This document shows, in pieces, positions 36,541-48,800 of a stretch of 64,000 nt of DNA. How positions within the stretch are numbered: position 1 is the stretch's first letter; every line of letters starts with the position of its first letter. Made by a program: the position numbers and the translations under genes. Below the pieces are notes generated by a model. That model worked only from the letters and a program-made list of their open reading frames with translations. It made no database searches and was not told the DNA's origin. Location: contig QLIY01000009.1 of assembly GCA_003260075.1 (NCBI GenBank), positions 328,257 to 392,256 of the forward strand, given 5' to 3'. Origin of the DNA: Phallusia mammillata (lineage: Eukaryota > Chordata > Ascidiacea > Phlebobranchia > Ascidiidae).

Positions 36541-36913
36541 TCAGAATCCCTGTTGTTGCCCAGGAGCACGGACGTCGTCAATTTTGAGAATCATGCGAAC
36601 GAGTTGAGTGGCGAGCGAGATTTGCTGCTTTTTGCCAGCCAAAGTTTCAAGTACATGTTGCTCTTTCATATCTAAAAAAAAAAAATTAAAAAATGTCAAA
36701 ACATGCTACTATTTTACAACTTAGAATCAATCGATTGAGCGGTATCTGACCCTCTAAAAGGCAGCCTACTTAGCGACGATCACTGTTCTTTCCAAGTACA
36801 AATCTTAATATGGAAACAGGTTTCCAAAAAACAGAATCAGAATTCCCGTTTTCATGATTCCATAAATACAGGTATCAAAGCATTACAAAAGTTGTATATC
36901 TTTAGTCATAATA

Positions 36914-36981
<68 letters not shown>

Positions 36982-38840
36982 ATGCCCAAGTGGGGGTTGT
37001 TTTTATTGACTTGCTGAGCCCGAACTTCAGTCAAAGTTTGAATAGGACCTAAACCACTGTTTTCTGCCAAAGCAAGTGGAACAGTTTCCAATGCATGGCC
37101 ATATGCACGCATGGCATATTGTTCCAAAGATGGATTCTAAATTTGGAAAAATCGGCATAGTCTTGTAGCCATATTAATAACAGTACATATATGGTAAGAA
37201 TTGCTCACCATATCAGCAGCCTTGTTCACAGCAATGGAGCAAGCAATTTCACAAGCTCCTCCTCCATAAACAACACGGCTATCTCTGACCAAATTTCGAA
37301 TGACACATAGAGCATCATGGACAGACCTCTTTGCTTCCTCCACAATCTGTCAGAAACGTACCATTAGATTGGAGATTTAATACATAAGATGTACAGATAA
37401 GTTGTAATACCATTTTGTTGCCTCCTCTGAGAAATATAGTAACTGCTTTACTGTTTTTGCATCCCTCTATGACAAGCATACGATCTTTTGTAGTGCCAAA
37501 AGACAGTTCTCTAACAATTCCAGCATGACCCAATTTGTCTGATGACAACTCAGAGAATCGCGGCACAATCCGGCCACCAGTAGCAATTGCAATCAGCTAA
37601 AAAATAAGGTGTATTTTAGCACAGCAGGAACTGGTGACTTATTTAATGTTTTGTTCAATTTCACTCACTTCAATTTCAGGTCCACCAACCCAACGTACTG
37701 CAGGCAACTCATTTTGCAGTAAGAGATGGTTGGCTTCATCATCGAATCCCCACTGGCAGATGGCCAAGTTTGCACCACTATCTTTAACCTAGTAAAGAAT
37801 TTGAAATTTTAGACGCCAATATTAAACTATGGGCACATATGGACATCACCTGGTTGACCATTTCCTGGAACTTCTCTTTCTCATAGTTCTGCAATTTTTT
37901 GTAATCTTCTACTGATGTTACATCCAGCTTATGCTTTGTCTTTGGTTTAGGTGGTTCAAATGGGCAGGTGAGGATAGCCAATTTGGCATCTTTTATTGTC
38001 TAAAATATTATATGTTATAAGATTCACATGTTTTTCTAATTGTTTTAAACTGGGTACTACAATTAAGCTTTATATTGTATAACTTTTTCTGTAGGCAATC
38101 ATCCATGCAAACCTTCATATTTTGTTTCAGATTTTAGAGTCATATTTATTAAATCATTAAGTCATTCATCGTGATGAATTCAGATAAATATACTTTACCT
38201 ATACGGCATGTTCAGTATCTAAAGCAGGGGTTCTTAAAACTTTTGCGGTCGTGCCCCACTTGACACTGGGGGGGGGGTTTAAGCTACTGTCAAGTTAGTT
38301 ACGAACGTTGGAAAAAGCCACTTCAACACTGATAAGTTGCAAAAAAGAAGGCTTTTGCGTGCACAGAGCCACGTTGCCAGTATTCTTGTAAACTACGCAT
38401 ATGTCACCCAGAAAATGTTGATGCACTAAAAGTCAAGGAAATCTCTGATGCGAAATTAAGAACAAATAAAAAATGTACCGCCATTTCATCCAGCTCGCGA
38501 TCCAAATTTTGGTTTGCCAAATCGTATTGATAACTTTGTTACATTCAAAAATTAATCTACTCCTTACGAAAGTTTACTGTCACGACATGTACAATTAATA
38601 TTCCTGTACCTACTATCATGGGATTGCAACGCCCAGGATTGATCCAAAGCCATTTTTGTCATGTCACAGACAAGACACAAAGTGTTAATTGTGCGCAAAC
38701 AATTGCCATATTTTGTTACTTGTGACGTAATATACAAGCATTACTTGCAAGATAAGATTAACTATACAATTTAACAGATTGTAAATGGATTTTTAGAACG
38801 ACCATATCTTGGCACCCATATAAAAATCGCCTCGTGGACT

Positions 38841-38906
<66 letters not shown>

Positions 38907-40359
38907 ATGAAAAGTTTACTTTAATTTCCAAACAATAAGTTCGAAATCAGCGCTGACATTATTCCTATGTATTCATTTACAATTGTTTGCAGTGAAGCTG
39001 CGCCCCCCTTGCGAACCCCTCATGCCCCCCAGTTTAAGAACCCCTGATCTAAAGGCAAACACAAGAGTATAATTTGGAGTAGTTAAAGTTTTTCCACCTT
39101 GTTGATGTGATGCCACATCCATATATCCTTCTGAACTAATCATATGTTAAATAAGTTTTATAAACCCTTCATGTCAAGCAAACACAGGAAAATAAAAAAT
39201 AGAATATCACGTGCCCTTTCGAAAGTAAAAATTATATGTATTCTTCAAATCACAAACCTTGGGCATTTGTGAATGGCTCATATCTTTGTCTATTAGAACA
39301 CCCTTAATCAGTTGACTGTCTTCTAGTCTCCCTCCTTGCTTTCCCTCAACCTTAATTAGTTCGAAATCAACATCCTTTCGATCAAAGTCAGCAACAGACA
39401 TGATTGCCCCAACTGCAATCTCTGCAAACTGACGATGACACTTTGTGACTCTGAAAACAAGACAGGTTGAATTTCCTGTTAAACAACTAAAATAGATATG
39501 TAAAAACAAAAAATGTCTTACATTTTGGAACCCAAAGTGGTCATAGCCACTTGGATTAGGTTTTCAGTATTGGCTTGGTCAATAGGAAAGTCATCAGAAA
39601 TGGCATCCAGTCTTTCCAATGCCACTCTCATCGCTGATTCATATCCATCAGCGATGCGAATAGGATGAATTCCCCGGTCCAGTAGTTCCTCAGCTTGTTC
39701 AAGTAAGGCCCCGGCCAACACTGAAAACACAAATGTTAGTAAAATAGTTTTAAATGTTTTTTTAACTCCTAAAGCATTTTCAACTGTACAACACTCAAAA
39801 GTATTGATGTGAGGGTATTAATTCATAAAAATGACTGACCAACAACCCCTGTAGTTCCATCTCCTATTTCATTGTCTTGAGATTTTGAAAGTTCTACCAT
39901 CAGTTTAGCAATCTGATGACTGACATCCATTTGATCCAGGATGGTGGCTCCATCATTTGTCACGGTTACTTCACCATCTGGTGACACCATCATTTTATCT
40001 AGGCCTGTTACAAAATGACACAAAGAAAATAAATACACCCAGTAAAGAATAAATTGACCTTTGAACTAACAACTTACCATTTGGACCAAGTGAAGTCCTC
40101 ACAATGTTAGCAACTGTTTTCGCAGCAAGAATATGAGACTAAATAAAATTAAAATGATTTACGGTTATTTTTTATATTTGTTTAGTTAACATGAGTGAAG
40201 AAAATAGGAAGTGAATTATATGTTACACATATTCGGCAAAATAATTTTTATTACCTTAATAGCATCTTTTCCGCTTAGTCGCGATTTTTGCTCCTGGTCT
40301 CGTAAGATAATGAACGGGCGACCATATTCATCAAAGGCTACTGTTCCGACGGCAGCCAT
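36541..40359 (-). CDS. CCT5: Chaperonin TCP-1 subunit epsilon (CCT5), 11 exons, one broken by a gap
   Basis: ATP-driven cytosolic chaperonin subunit that folds actin and tubulin within the TRiC ring. Exons from right to left: 40255-40359, 40078-40138, 39840-40004, 39522-39720, 39258-39450, 37850-37999, 37669-37788, 37411-37596, 37209-37346, 36980-37136 (incomplete) and 36541-36671. It begins [16 protein letters not shown]. Key features are TSLGPNGLDKMM, NDGATIL, the [15 protein letters not shown] site, [16 protein letters not shown] (a CCT5 signature), [13 protein letters not shown] and YGGGACEIA. The end of exon 10, about eight codons after PHLGI plus its donor, is lost in the G run at 36914-36979. 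The 3' exon resumes in phase with [11 protein letters not shown]. Intron 5 (37999-39258) carries a hAT element. Confidence 0.95.
36914..36979. other. G run replacing the end of CCT5 exon 10 (assembly gap)
   Basis: A 66-base G run interrupts a highly conserved exon. The reading frame before it is perfect CCT5 and would otherwise become polyproline, so this is missing sequence and not a real insertion. Confidence 0.9.
38225..39046. mobile_element. hAT-type element in CCT5 intron, interrupted by two gap runs
   Basis: The ends are CAGGGGTTCTTAAAAC and GTTTAAGAACCCCTG. A perfect 8-bp target duplication, ATCTAAAG, lies at 38217-38224 and 39047-39054. Two G runs (38268-38277 and 38844-38905) lie inside, so its true length is unknown. 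No transposase is recognised. Confidence 0.92.
38844..38905. other. 62-base G run, probable assembly gap
   Basis: Pure G run within the hAT element of the CCT5 intron. Assembly often fails inside repeats. Confidence 0.85.
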
Positions 40360-41018
40360 TTTAGTGCCGAAAGGTAATCAACTAAACAGCGAAAACTTTC
40401 GAATATGTATTGAGAGTCCTGCCGACACAATACTAGATTTTATCTTACTTTTCACCAGACTTCCAGAACTTTCTTGGAGAGAACAAATTAGAATTTACCG
40501 TTGGCCACGATGTGTACTCAGGCGTGACTATCACTATATCCACGAGAAAAAAACGTTAAAAAATTATGTTTGGGATCTTTTTTTTACAAATTTTAACTTC
40601 TTAAAATGCAAACATAAATTTTGATTTTATATATACTCTAGCGTAAAGAACTAGTTTGGGAAAATTGTTCCCAAGGGCGCGTGTTTTTGAACACCGTCGT
40701 CTACCATATTTTGTTCATGCAAGAGGTTGTCAGCTGATGCCTGTGTAATGTTTTTTTTTGTTCGTGCACTCCTGAACCAATGATTTTTGCCTGAACATTG
40801 CGTTCTATTCTTTTCATAAACTTATTTATTTCTTAGGCGTTTTGCGTAAGTTTAGTAATCGTATTGGGTCTGGTATAAGTTTGATTATAACAGAAAAAAC
40901 GTACGTAAATCGCTCGCAAATTTACTTTGTTTGTTTCACCGGTCATTTCACAAAAGGTTGCAGATAGGTGTTTTCTACATGTGTGATTGTTTCGGAAATA
41001 TAAATCACCGGAAAGACG
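40360..41018. promoter_or_regulatory. Shared divergent promoter region, CCT5 and small Cys/His gene
   Basis: CCT5 (-) and the 99-residue gene (+) start 659 bp apart, head to head. No TATA box is evident. A bidirectional promoter is likely but inferred from layout only. Confidence 0.4.
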
Positions 41019-41574
41019 ATGGATGTCAATTCAAATTTTTACAATGTTTATGCCCAAAGTTCTAAAACAGCACAAGAGTCACAGGTAAAACAGCACAACC
41101 GTATTGATCAATTTATTATTGCGGGATAACTTTTTTGAAAATCATTGCAGGCCAACCAGAGTGTAAAATATCTTGAAGAATCTGTATGTACATGTGAAAG
41201 AAGAGACACAATGATTTTATGCAAAATGTGTGGATTTCTTATAGAAGGTGAAAGATTACAGTTTTTTTAACTTGTGGAAAATGTTCAGCACTAATTAATA
41301 ATATTGTTGGAATTGGTTGTACCAACTTGAAAAGTATTTTTAACAACAAGTTTGTAGGAAAGTATCTAAATACTATGACCCCTGGCCTATTCTATACTTG
41401 CAAATTTAAATGTTTGAACACAATCATTTGTATTTAGGAAGAATTATGCGCATGACTTGTCCAGTGCATCCCAGAGTTTTTCATCTAATGGATTTTAGCC
41501 ACTGCCCTCACTGTCACAGCACATGCCTCAAAGAATGTGGCACCACAACATCACAAAGCAAAAAGTCTCTGTAG
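41019..41574 (+). CDS. Small Cys/His-rich protein, 99 aa, 3 exons
   Basis: Exons 41019-41084, 41151-41247 and 41438-41574 close in phase. It begins MDVNSNFYNVYAQ. Paired cysteines CTC..CKMC, then CPVHPRVFHLMD, then CPHCHSTCLKEC suggest two zinc-binding sites. The Cys spacing and the PRVFHLMDFSHCPHC stretch look conserved, like small uncharacterised zinc-ribbon proteins of animals, but I cannot name the family. There is no signal peptide or membrane segment. It converges on INTS5, with the stop codons 329 bp apart. Confidence 0.7.
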
Positions 41575-41903
41575 AAAAAGAGCTTTTTGTACATAGTTCC
41601 AGTATGCAACAGCAGTTACTAAGTTCTTTTGCCAACTGCACCATGTAGCTTGCTACAGTTTCAATGCCAATATATTCTTTTGTTGCTGCTTTTTGATTTG
41701 TAATATATTTTAATAGTGTATATATTGTATATATTGAATGTAAGATGTCTGTTACATTCCACCTGTGTTTTTGTCTTCGTTTCTCACACAACCCTTGTTT
41801 TCTTGTGAAAAATTCAAAATTCTTTCCAACCTGTGTACTGTATTTCTCAACAAGAAGAGCCATGTTTAGTGACAAATTATTTATTTGGTCAGAGTATTGT
41901 TCA

Positions 41904-42798
41904 CTATTTTGTAACCATGTATGTTGAAAAAAGGTAGCCCAAGGTGGTAATATTTGCATGCAAGACATGGTGGACAACAGTCAAAAATGGCTGTAAGTTG
42001 ATGTTTTCCAACTTAAATTCCCTTTGATTTTCAGAGCTTTGTTCAGCATCTGATGGATGCTCCTGCAAAACATGGCAAGATTCACAACTGTCAATTTGGG
42101 TTTAGCTATGATCCCGTATTACTAGGTACATATACATTTCTCTGACAAGTAAAGCTACAAGGTTAAACACATAATTGGTTTAAGAACTTGTAAAATCCCA
42201 TTCTAATCAGATCTTTTCAAAAACCCAACAGGCTGCTAAACTTTTCAATAACCCAACAGTCTTCCATGATGATTTAAGGTTATCAATCTGTTAGCAACCT
42301 TCCATATGTTTAATATTTTTAAAGCTCTTTTCCAACTAGGTTGTTCACTGTCACATTAAGTAAACTTTATCCATACTTAACTTTTTGCCAACGGACTAAC
42401 AGGGCAGTAACTAAAAGTTAAGTGTATGTCCATGCTTTATTTAACTCAATAAGGTTGTATCAATCATGTAAATGTTTCTGATCGTGGTTGCGTGACACAT
42501 TTTATGTTCTATCGTTCACTTGCAAACCTCACCTTAATAAAGTTCCATACAGTTGTCAAAAGCACAGATACTTCAAAAGGTGATATCTGATGAAAAAACT
42601 GTCCAACAAAGCACAAAGGTTCTGGTACAAGCTTTCCCTGAAATGGTAACAAAAACATGAAAAATTGCACAGTCACAAAATGAATGATGGGGGGGGGGAT
42701 AACTTTTTGTGGAAAAAATAATTATGTTTTGGTCTTACGGACTAACAGGGTAGTAACTAAAAGTTAAGTGTATGTCCATGCTTTATTTAACTCAATAA

Positions 42799-42881
<83 letters not shown>

Positions 42882-45800
42882 ACCTTTCCAAGAAGCTGCA
42901 TAACTTTTGTGGCAACTTGATAGTGCAGGGAAGTCTCTGGCAGGGGTGTCTGATATCGGTCAGACTCGTAGTGACTCAGAAGTACAGACATACAGGACCG
43001 AATTATAGAGGACACCTTGTTGAATGCACAATGGTTGTGTGCTATTAGAAACAGCAGCTGCCACACAAATGGATGTTCATCCAGAAAGTAAAAGATTTGC
43101 AAATCCCTAAAAATATAACTTCATTAATATAGATCAATATGGTTAAATGCGATCTGGGTGATCTCAGATTCTGTTTAATTACACACTTGTTGAGTCCCAA
43201 ACATTTAAACTTAAAGCATACAAACTTCAATGGTATTTAACAATGCATTTTAGGGTTGTATCAGATATTTAATAGCACTACACAGAAAAAGTAACCCTTT
43301 ACTTGTGGGAAACCAATAGTTGGGATGTAAGACATTTGTTTTTCTAAATAGTGAACGAACAGCAACATATTACAGTGAATGTTTAGACAACTTAGGTGCA
43401 TTAGGAAGCTGTTGACATATTTTTACCCCATGAACTGAAATAACAACTTTAAGGGGTCAGATATCTTAGCTAAAAAGTCTACATCCAAGTATTGCAAAAT
43501 ACTGTTGGAAACATAGCACTGCATTAAGTCGTAAAAACTGTTTACGTAAACCACCTTTCAATTGTTAGTTTTCTTGTGTTGCATGATGGCCACTCTGTGT
43601 CGCCATCTAGTGTAATAGTTGTAGCCAATTGTGGGGAGGAGACTGTTATTGTTGATATTATACAATCTGCCAGATGCAGAAGTTTATCAGAGTCAAAGGT
43701 TTGTCGCACATCCGGAATTGTAAAGCTGTTCAAATTTATGTTTCCACTTGTTTTGCAGCTACACCGATATAAAAGCAGTGAAAGGCATTCATTGTTGCTT
43801 GACTGTGATTCCTGTGGACAAAAGCCTCTGTGATAAGTTTCATTACGTTTCTGAAACTCAGAAATGTGTTCCAATGTTTTATACAGAAAAATGTTTTTGA
43901 ACTATACATTTAAAATAATAGTGGACTATGAACAGGTGATGGATTTGATGGCATTTTATTGACCAAAAAATTAAAACTGGACATGTTTTCTTGTAAATGT
44001 TTCATTTTACTGAAATGTGTTCCCATATATTGCTATTCACTGGCCATATGTCATGCTAATTTTTGTCTGCAAATCATCGATTTTAGGTAAACTTCAAACT
44101 ATTTAAAAGCGCCAAACATACTATTTTTTTACACATACTAAGTGACCTTTTTTGTATGTATGATAAGAGCCTGTTTTTGAATAGTCTAATAGCATTACAA
44201 ACACTCACTCTTAACTGTGATACACAATCCTACAAACTATACAGGAGTAGGTTATTAAACCTAACAGCAAAGTAGCAGATTTGTACATATTAAGAGACCA
44301 ATAATGCATAACACAGAAAAAGAAGAATTAGTAGAAGAACAGATAAAACAATATGTGCCCCCTTTTAGAGTGAGATAGGACCCATGACAAGCAAACAGGT
44401 ACTAAACATTTTGGCCATGATAATTTGTTTGTAGTTCCCAACATGAAATTTCACTTCATACACCTATGCATAGCATAGAAGCCTGCACTACATAACTTCT
44501 GTTGTTAGCAGTGATGGGGAGACTCGAGTCAGTGACTCGACTTGAGTCACCTTTTTAAAAGACTTGACTTGACTCGAGTCTCGGTTGTGAAAAGACTCAA
44601 CTTGACTTGGACTTGTCTTAGTAGAGACTCGACTCGGACTCGTTATTTCACCAAAAAACGGAAATGTCTTATAATGGATAACCTGTTCAGTTGGCTTCAA
44701 CCAAACAACAGCAGCAATTTACTGTGTTATGCGAAGTTATTTTTGCTTAAGTTTAACCTAACAAAGTCGCTGCTACATGCACAAACTTAAGCGTTGTATT
44801 TATTGCTTGGGTTAAGGTAATCAAATGCAGTACATGTCAAGGCCAAGTATTTGCTTCTATAAGCGCTTATTACTGAACAAACGCTCAAGCGCATGCAGTA
44901 AAATATGAATGTTTGGTTTTAAAAAAACTCCTTTGAACAGATTGACGTTCTTTTCCACGCTGTTTAATGAGTGTCAATTAATGTGTTGCATTGAAGTTGA
45001 CCCTACTTTAAGAAAGGGACGTTGGTGGGATATGTTTACTGTAATGAAGCGGAGTCCGTTTGTAAGGTAAAAAAAATGGTGATGAACCATTCAAATAGAT
45101 TAACTATCTAAACCTTTAACCTTTCCTTGCAAAAACATTTTGGGACTTGNTGTATCGATTCAGGAATCCGGCCCGCCAAGTACTTCATTTTCCCATATCA
45201 GGCCCGCCGACTGGAGAAGTTGCCCGCCCCTGGGTTAAGGTAATCGAAAGCAGTACATGTCAAGGCCAAGTATTTGCTTCTATAAGTGCTTATTACTGAA
45301 CAAACGCTCAAGCGCATGCAGTAAAATATGAATATTTGGTTTTAAAAAAACTCCTTTGAACAGATTGACGTTCTTTTCCACGCTGTTTAATGAGTGTCAA
45401 TTAATGTGTTGCATTGAAGTTGACCCTACTTTAAGAAAGGGACGTTGGTGGGATATGTTTACTGTAATGAAGCGGAGTCCGTTTGTAAGGTAAAAAAAAT
45501 GGTGATGAACCATTCAAATAGATTAACTATCTAAACCTTTAACCTTTCCTTGCAAAAACATTTTGGGACTTGTCTTGACTCGAACCGCTAATGACTTGAC
45601 TCGACTTGAGACTCGAACCTCATTTGACTTGACTTGAGACTCGACTTGACTTGGGCCTCGAACCCCTACTGACTTGACTTGACTTGACTTGAGACTCGAC
45701 TGATAGGACTCGTTACCCAACCCTGGTTGTTAGTCTTGGTTAGAACGCCAAATAACTTCCATAAAACATTCATTGGCAATAAAACTTTAAACAAAACTTA

Positions 45801-48800
45801 TCTTTTACCTGAGAAATAGGGCACTTCTTTTTTTTCTTCGGCCCAACACCAATTCTTCCAGCTTCAACAGACACAGGAACAAATCCATTTGAAAGTGAAC
45901 TTTTAAATATCGATTTTGCCTTTGCTTTTTGGTGCAAAGCCAGCAAATTCACTTTCCTGCCAGCTTGAATTTCCGACATCTCATTCTCATCAAGCTCAGG
46001 CTCAATTCGTTTCCCAAAAAGAACACTGTTGTCTTCCTGTTGTACATTGTACCAACATTGTTTCTTTAAAGCTATTTAAAGCTTTAAAGCTTTAAAGGTC
46101 ATGGTATACATGAGCAAGTAAGAGCAACCATCTAAGTAAATTCCGGGGGGGGGGTTTAACTTGGTCATGGTATACATGAGCAAGTAAGAGCAACCATCTA
46201 AGTAAATTCCCCAGAGGACCTAAAACCCTTAAATTCTGTTTTGCTTTGGTTTACATTTACCTGTACATTACTACATGTTCTTGGGAACAGAGGTTGGCAA
46301 ACACTAGGGGTGGGGATAGGTGCATGATCAGCTGGCAATATGACCAAAGTTTGAGGCAGAGAACTAAAATATTATGTAGTTGGTCACAAAAATCACAAAA
46401 CTTTAATACTACCCCCATGTGAGAGCCATGGTTACAAAACAACTAAATGTCTTTCCTATAAATTAAAACTTCATTACTTGGGTTAAACTGGTCTGAAATA
46501 CGAAAAACTTTGCAGTCCACTATCCTTTGGTAAAAAAATACTAAAATGAAGTACCTGGGTGACTGAAGCTTCCAACAACAGTCGACAAACCACAGAAAAT
46601 GTCTCAGGTGTTTGAGTCAACTGAACCAAAACTCGGTGACAACTTTGCATTGCGGCATCATTGTTTTTGTGACCTTAGTTCAAAAGATTGATTGGTAAAT
46701 AGTGTCAAGGACAGTAAACAATATAACATAAATTTCTATGAATTTGGACCCCATTGGACCAAAACATTTGTCCGGATAAGGTGAAGATCCAGATTAACTG
46801 ATGTCGATTAACTAAAGCCTTACTACATAACAAATCAGGTTTTGGCCCGAACTTTTTTGAAAATACGACCAAAATCGAATTTTTTGATTTGTTTTAATTG
46901 TTTGAAATTTATACCAAAACTGTAAATATTGCTAATATAAAATGTCATCAACTAACTAATTGTTGTGTCTAAAAATATGAGCCACTTTGTATGCAAAATA
47001 CTGCAAAATGGCCATAAACTAGTTCACTCGCATCAACGACTCAAGGTTAAGATGAAAACATCAATCAGAAAGAGATTTCAGGTTCGCCTGATTTGGCCAA
47101 AATTACCACAAGGCTGAATATTCGGTTTCGGTCTGCACCTTTTGAGGCGGGTTCGGTGCATCACTAATTTGTACCACAAGTTTTGTCCGAATTATGCGAA
47201 GATCCGGATTAACCGAATCCGGTTTAAGCAAGGTTTACTGTATGGTTAAAATATAGCCTGAATGTTTGTGACTAGCATTTACCTGTGTGTAGAAGATAAT
47301 AAAAATAATACGGGGGGGGGGTCGGTTTAAGCAAGGTTTACTGTATGGTTAAATTATAGCCTGAAGGTTTGTGACTAGCATTTACCTGTGTGTAGAAGAT
47401 AATAAAAATAATACACAAGTGACTGTGTAAGTGGGAGAAGTCGAGTTCCCAAACCCAAATCACATGTTGATGTGGTAGACATAATTTGGTAGAGAATATC
47501 AACACACAGCTTTGCACAATGTTTCTTTATAGGCAGCTTACAAACCATCAAAACAATATCATCAATAACAAGGAGAAGTTTTTTGATAAGTCTGAAAGTG
47601 TAAATTAACAGTAATAGCAACTGTTTTGCAAATGCCTAATTCAAAATCAGTACATATATTTTCACTAAACTATTTCATGTAAAACAACAGTGTTATAATG
47701 TACTCAAATGTCAGTAATTTTGTCATTTTTATTCAGCTGGTAGGTAACATGGGCCTATAGAGTTATAAACAATTACTACAAATCAACAATCATCCAAGTC
47801 ATAAAATGGTTGGTTGTTTAAACATCGGTTACCATTTTGGCCACCAGAAGTGTTTTGTGAAAAACAACAACACTCAATACAGGTTTGACAGCATCAAACT
47901 CTTGACACACGTATGCCGAAATGGTACTGATGTTCAGACAACCAACTTTCTAAAACTAAACTCCAAGACTACAGTCTACAACCAAAATCAGTTCATCCAG
48001 ATGTTAAGGTTGTTAGATGCACAATAACATTTTGGGGAGTAAGTCAATGTTAAAAGTGTTTTAGTTCTTAAACTCTTACAAAGTAACTGTTAAGGCTATT
48101 CAGTGCAGTAAAACAAATACTTATTAACTAGGAAAACCACCATTCGCGCCAAACGCACATGGACAAGCTGAAGGTAAGAAAATTTTGGGCATGTTCCTTT
48201 TATGAAGGGGAGCAAAATAATTGAGGCTACAAAGTGTAAATAATTTGCATTTTGATACCTTGTCTTAAAACCTTCGCTAGGCACCTTGGCTTCATCCCAT
48301 GCACAAAGGCTATTTATATTTGTGAGTAAAGATAGAGCTTTGTCAGTGGACAGCTTGGGTAATGACTGAAATGACTTTTGCAGCACTGAATCTAAAAGAT
48401 CTGAAAAAAAAAACACATTATGAGTTGGTGCTGTGGCGACTTCATGCTAAACATGTTCTCCTATAACATATCACACTCTTTCTTTCTACTAAGTCTTTTT
48501 TCATGTGTACTGCCAGCATTACAATGGAAGATATAGGTTATCACTTAACACAGTGTGGTCCAACTTTATTTTGTTGCGGGCCATTTAAAATCGTTAAGGG
48601 GGGGGGGGTCACACTCTTTCTTTCTACTAAGTCTTTTTTCATGTGTACAGCCAGCATTACAATGGAAGATATAGGTTATCACTTAACATACACTATTAAG
48701 GTTTTATACAACGAACATGAAACACATTATCCTAAATATTTGTTTACAAACCTGGTGTAACAGGCGCAACATCATTATAAAATTGCAAGAAAATTTCTAA

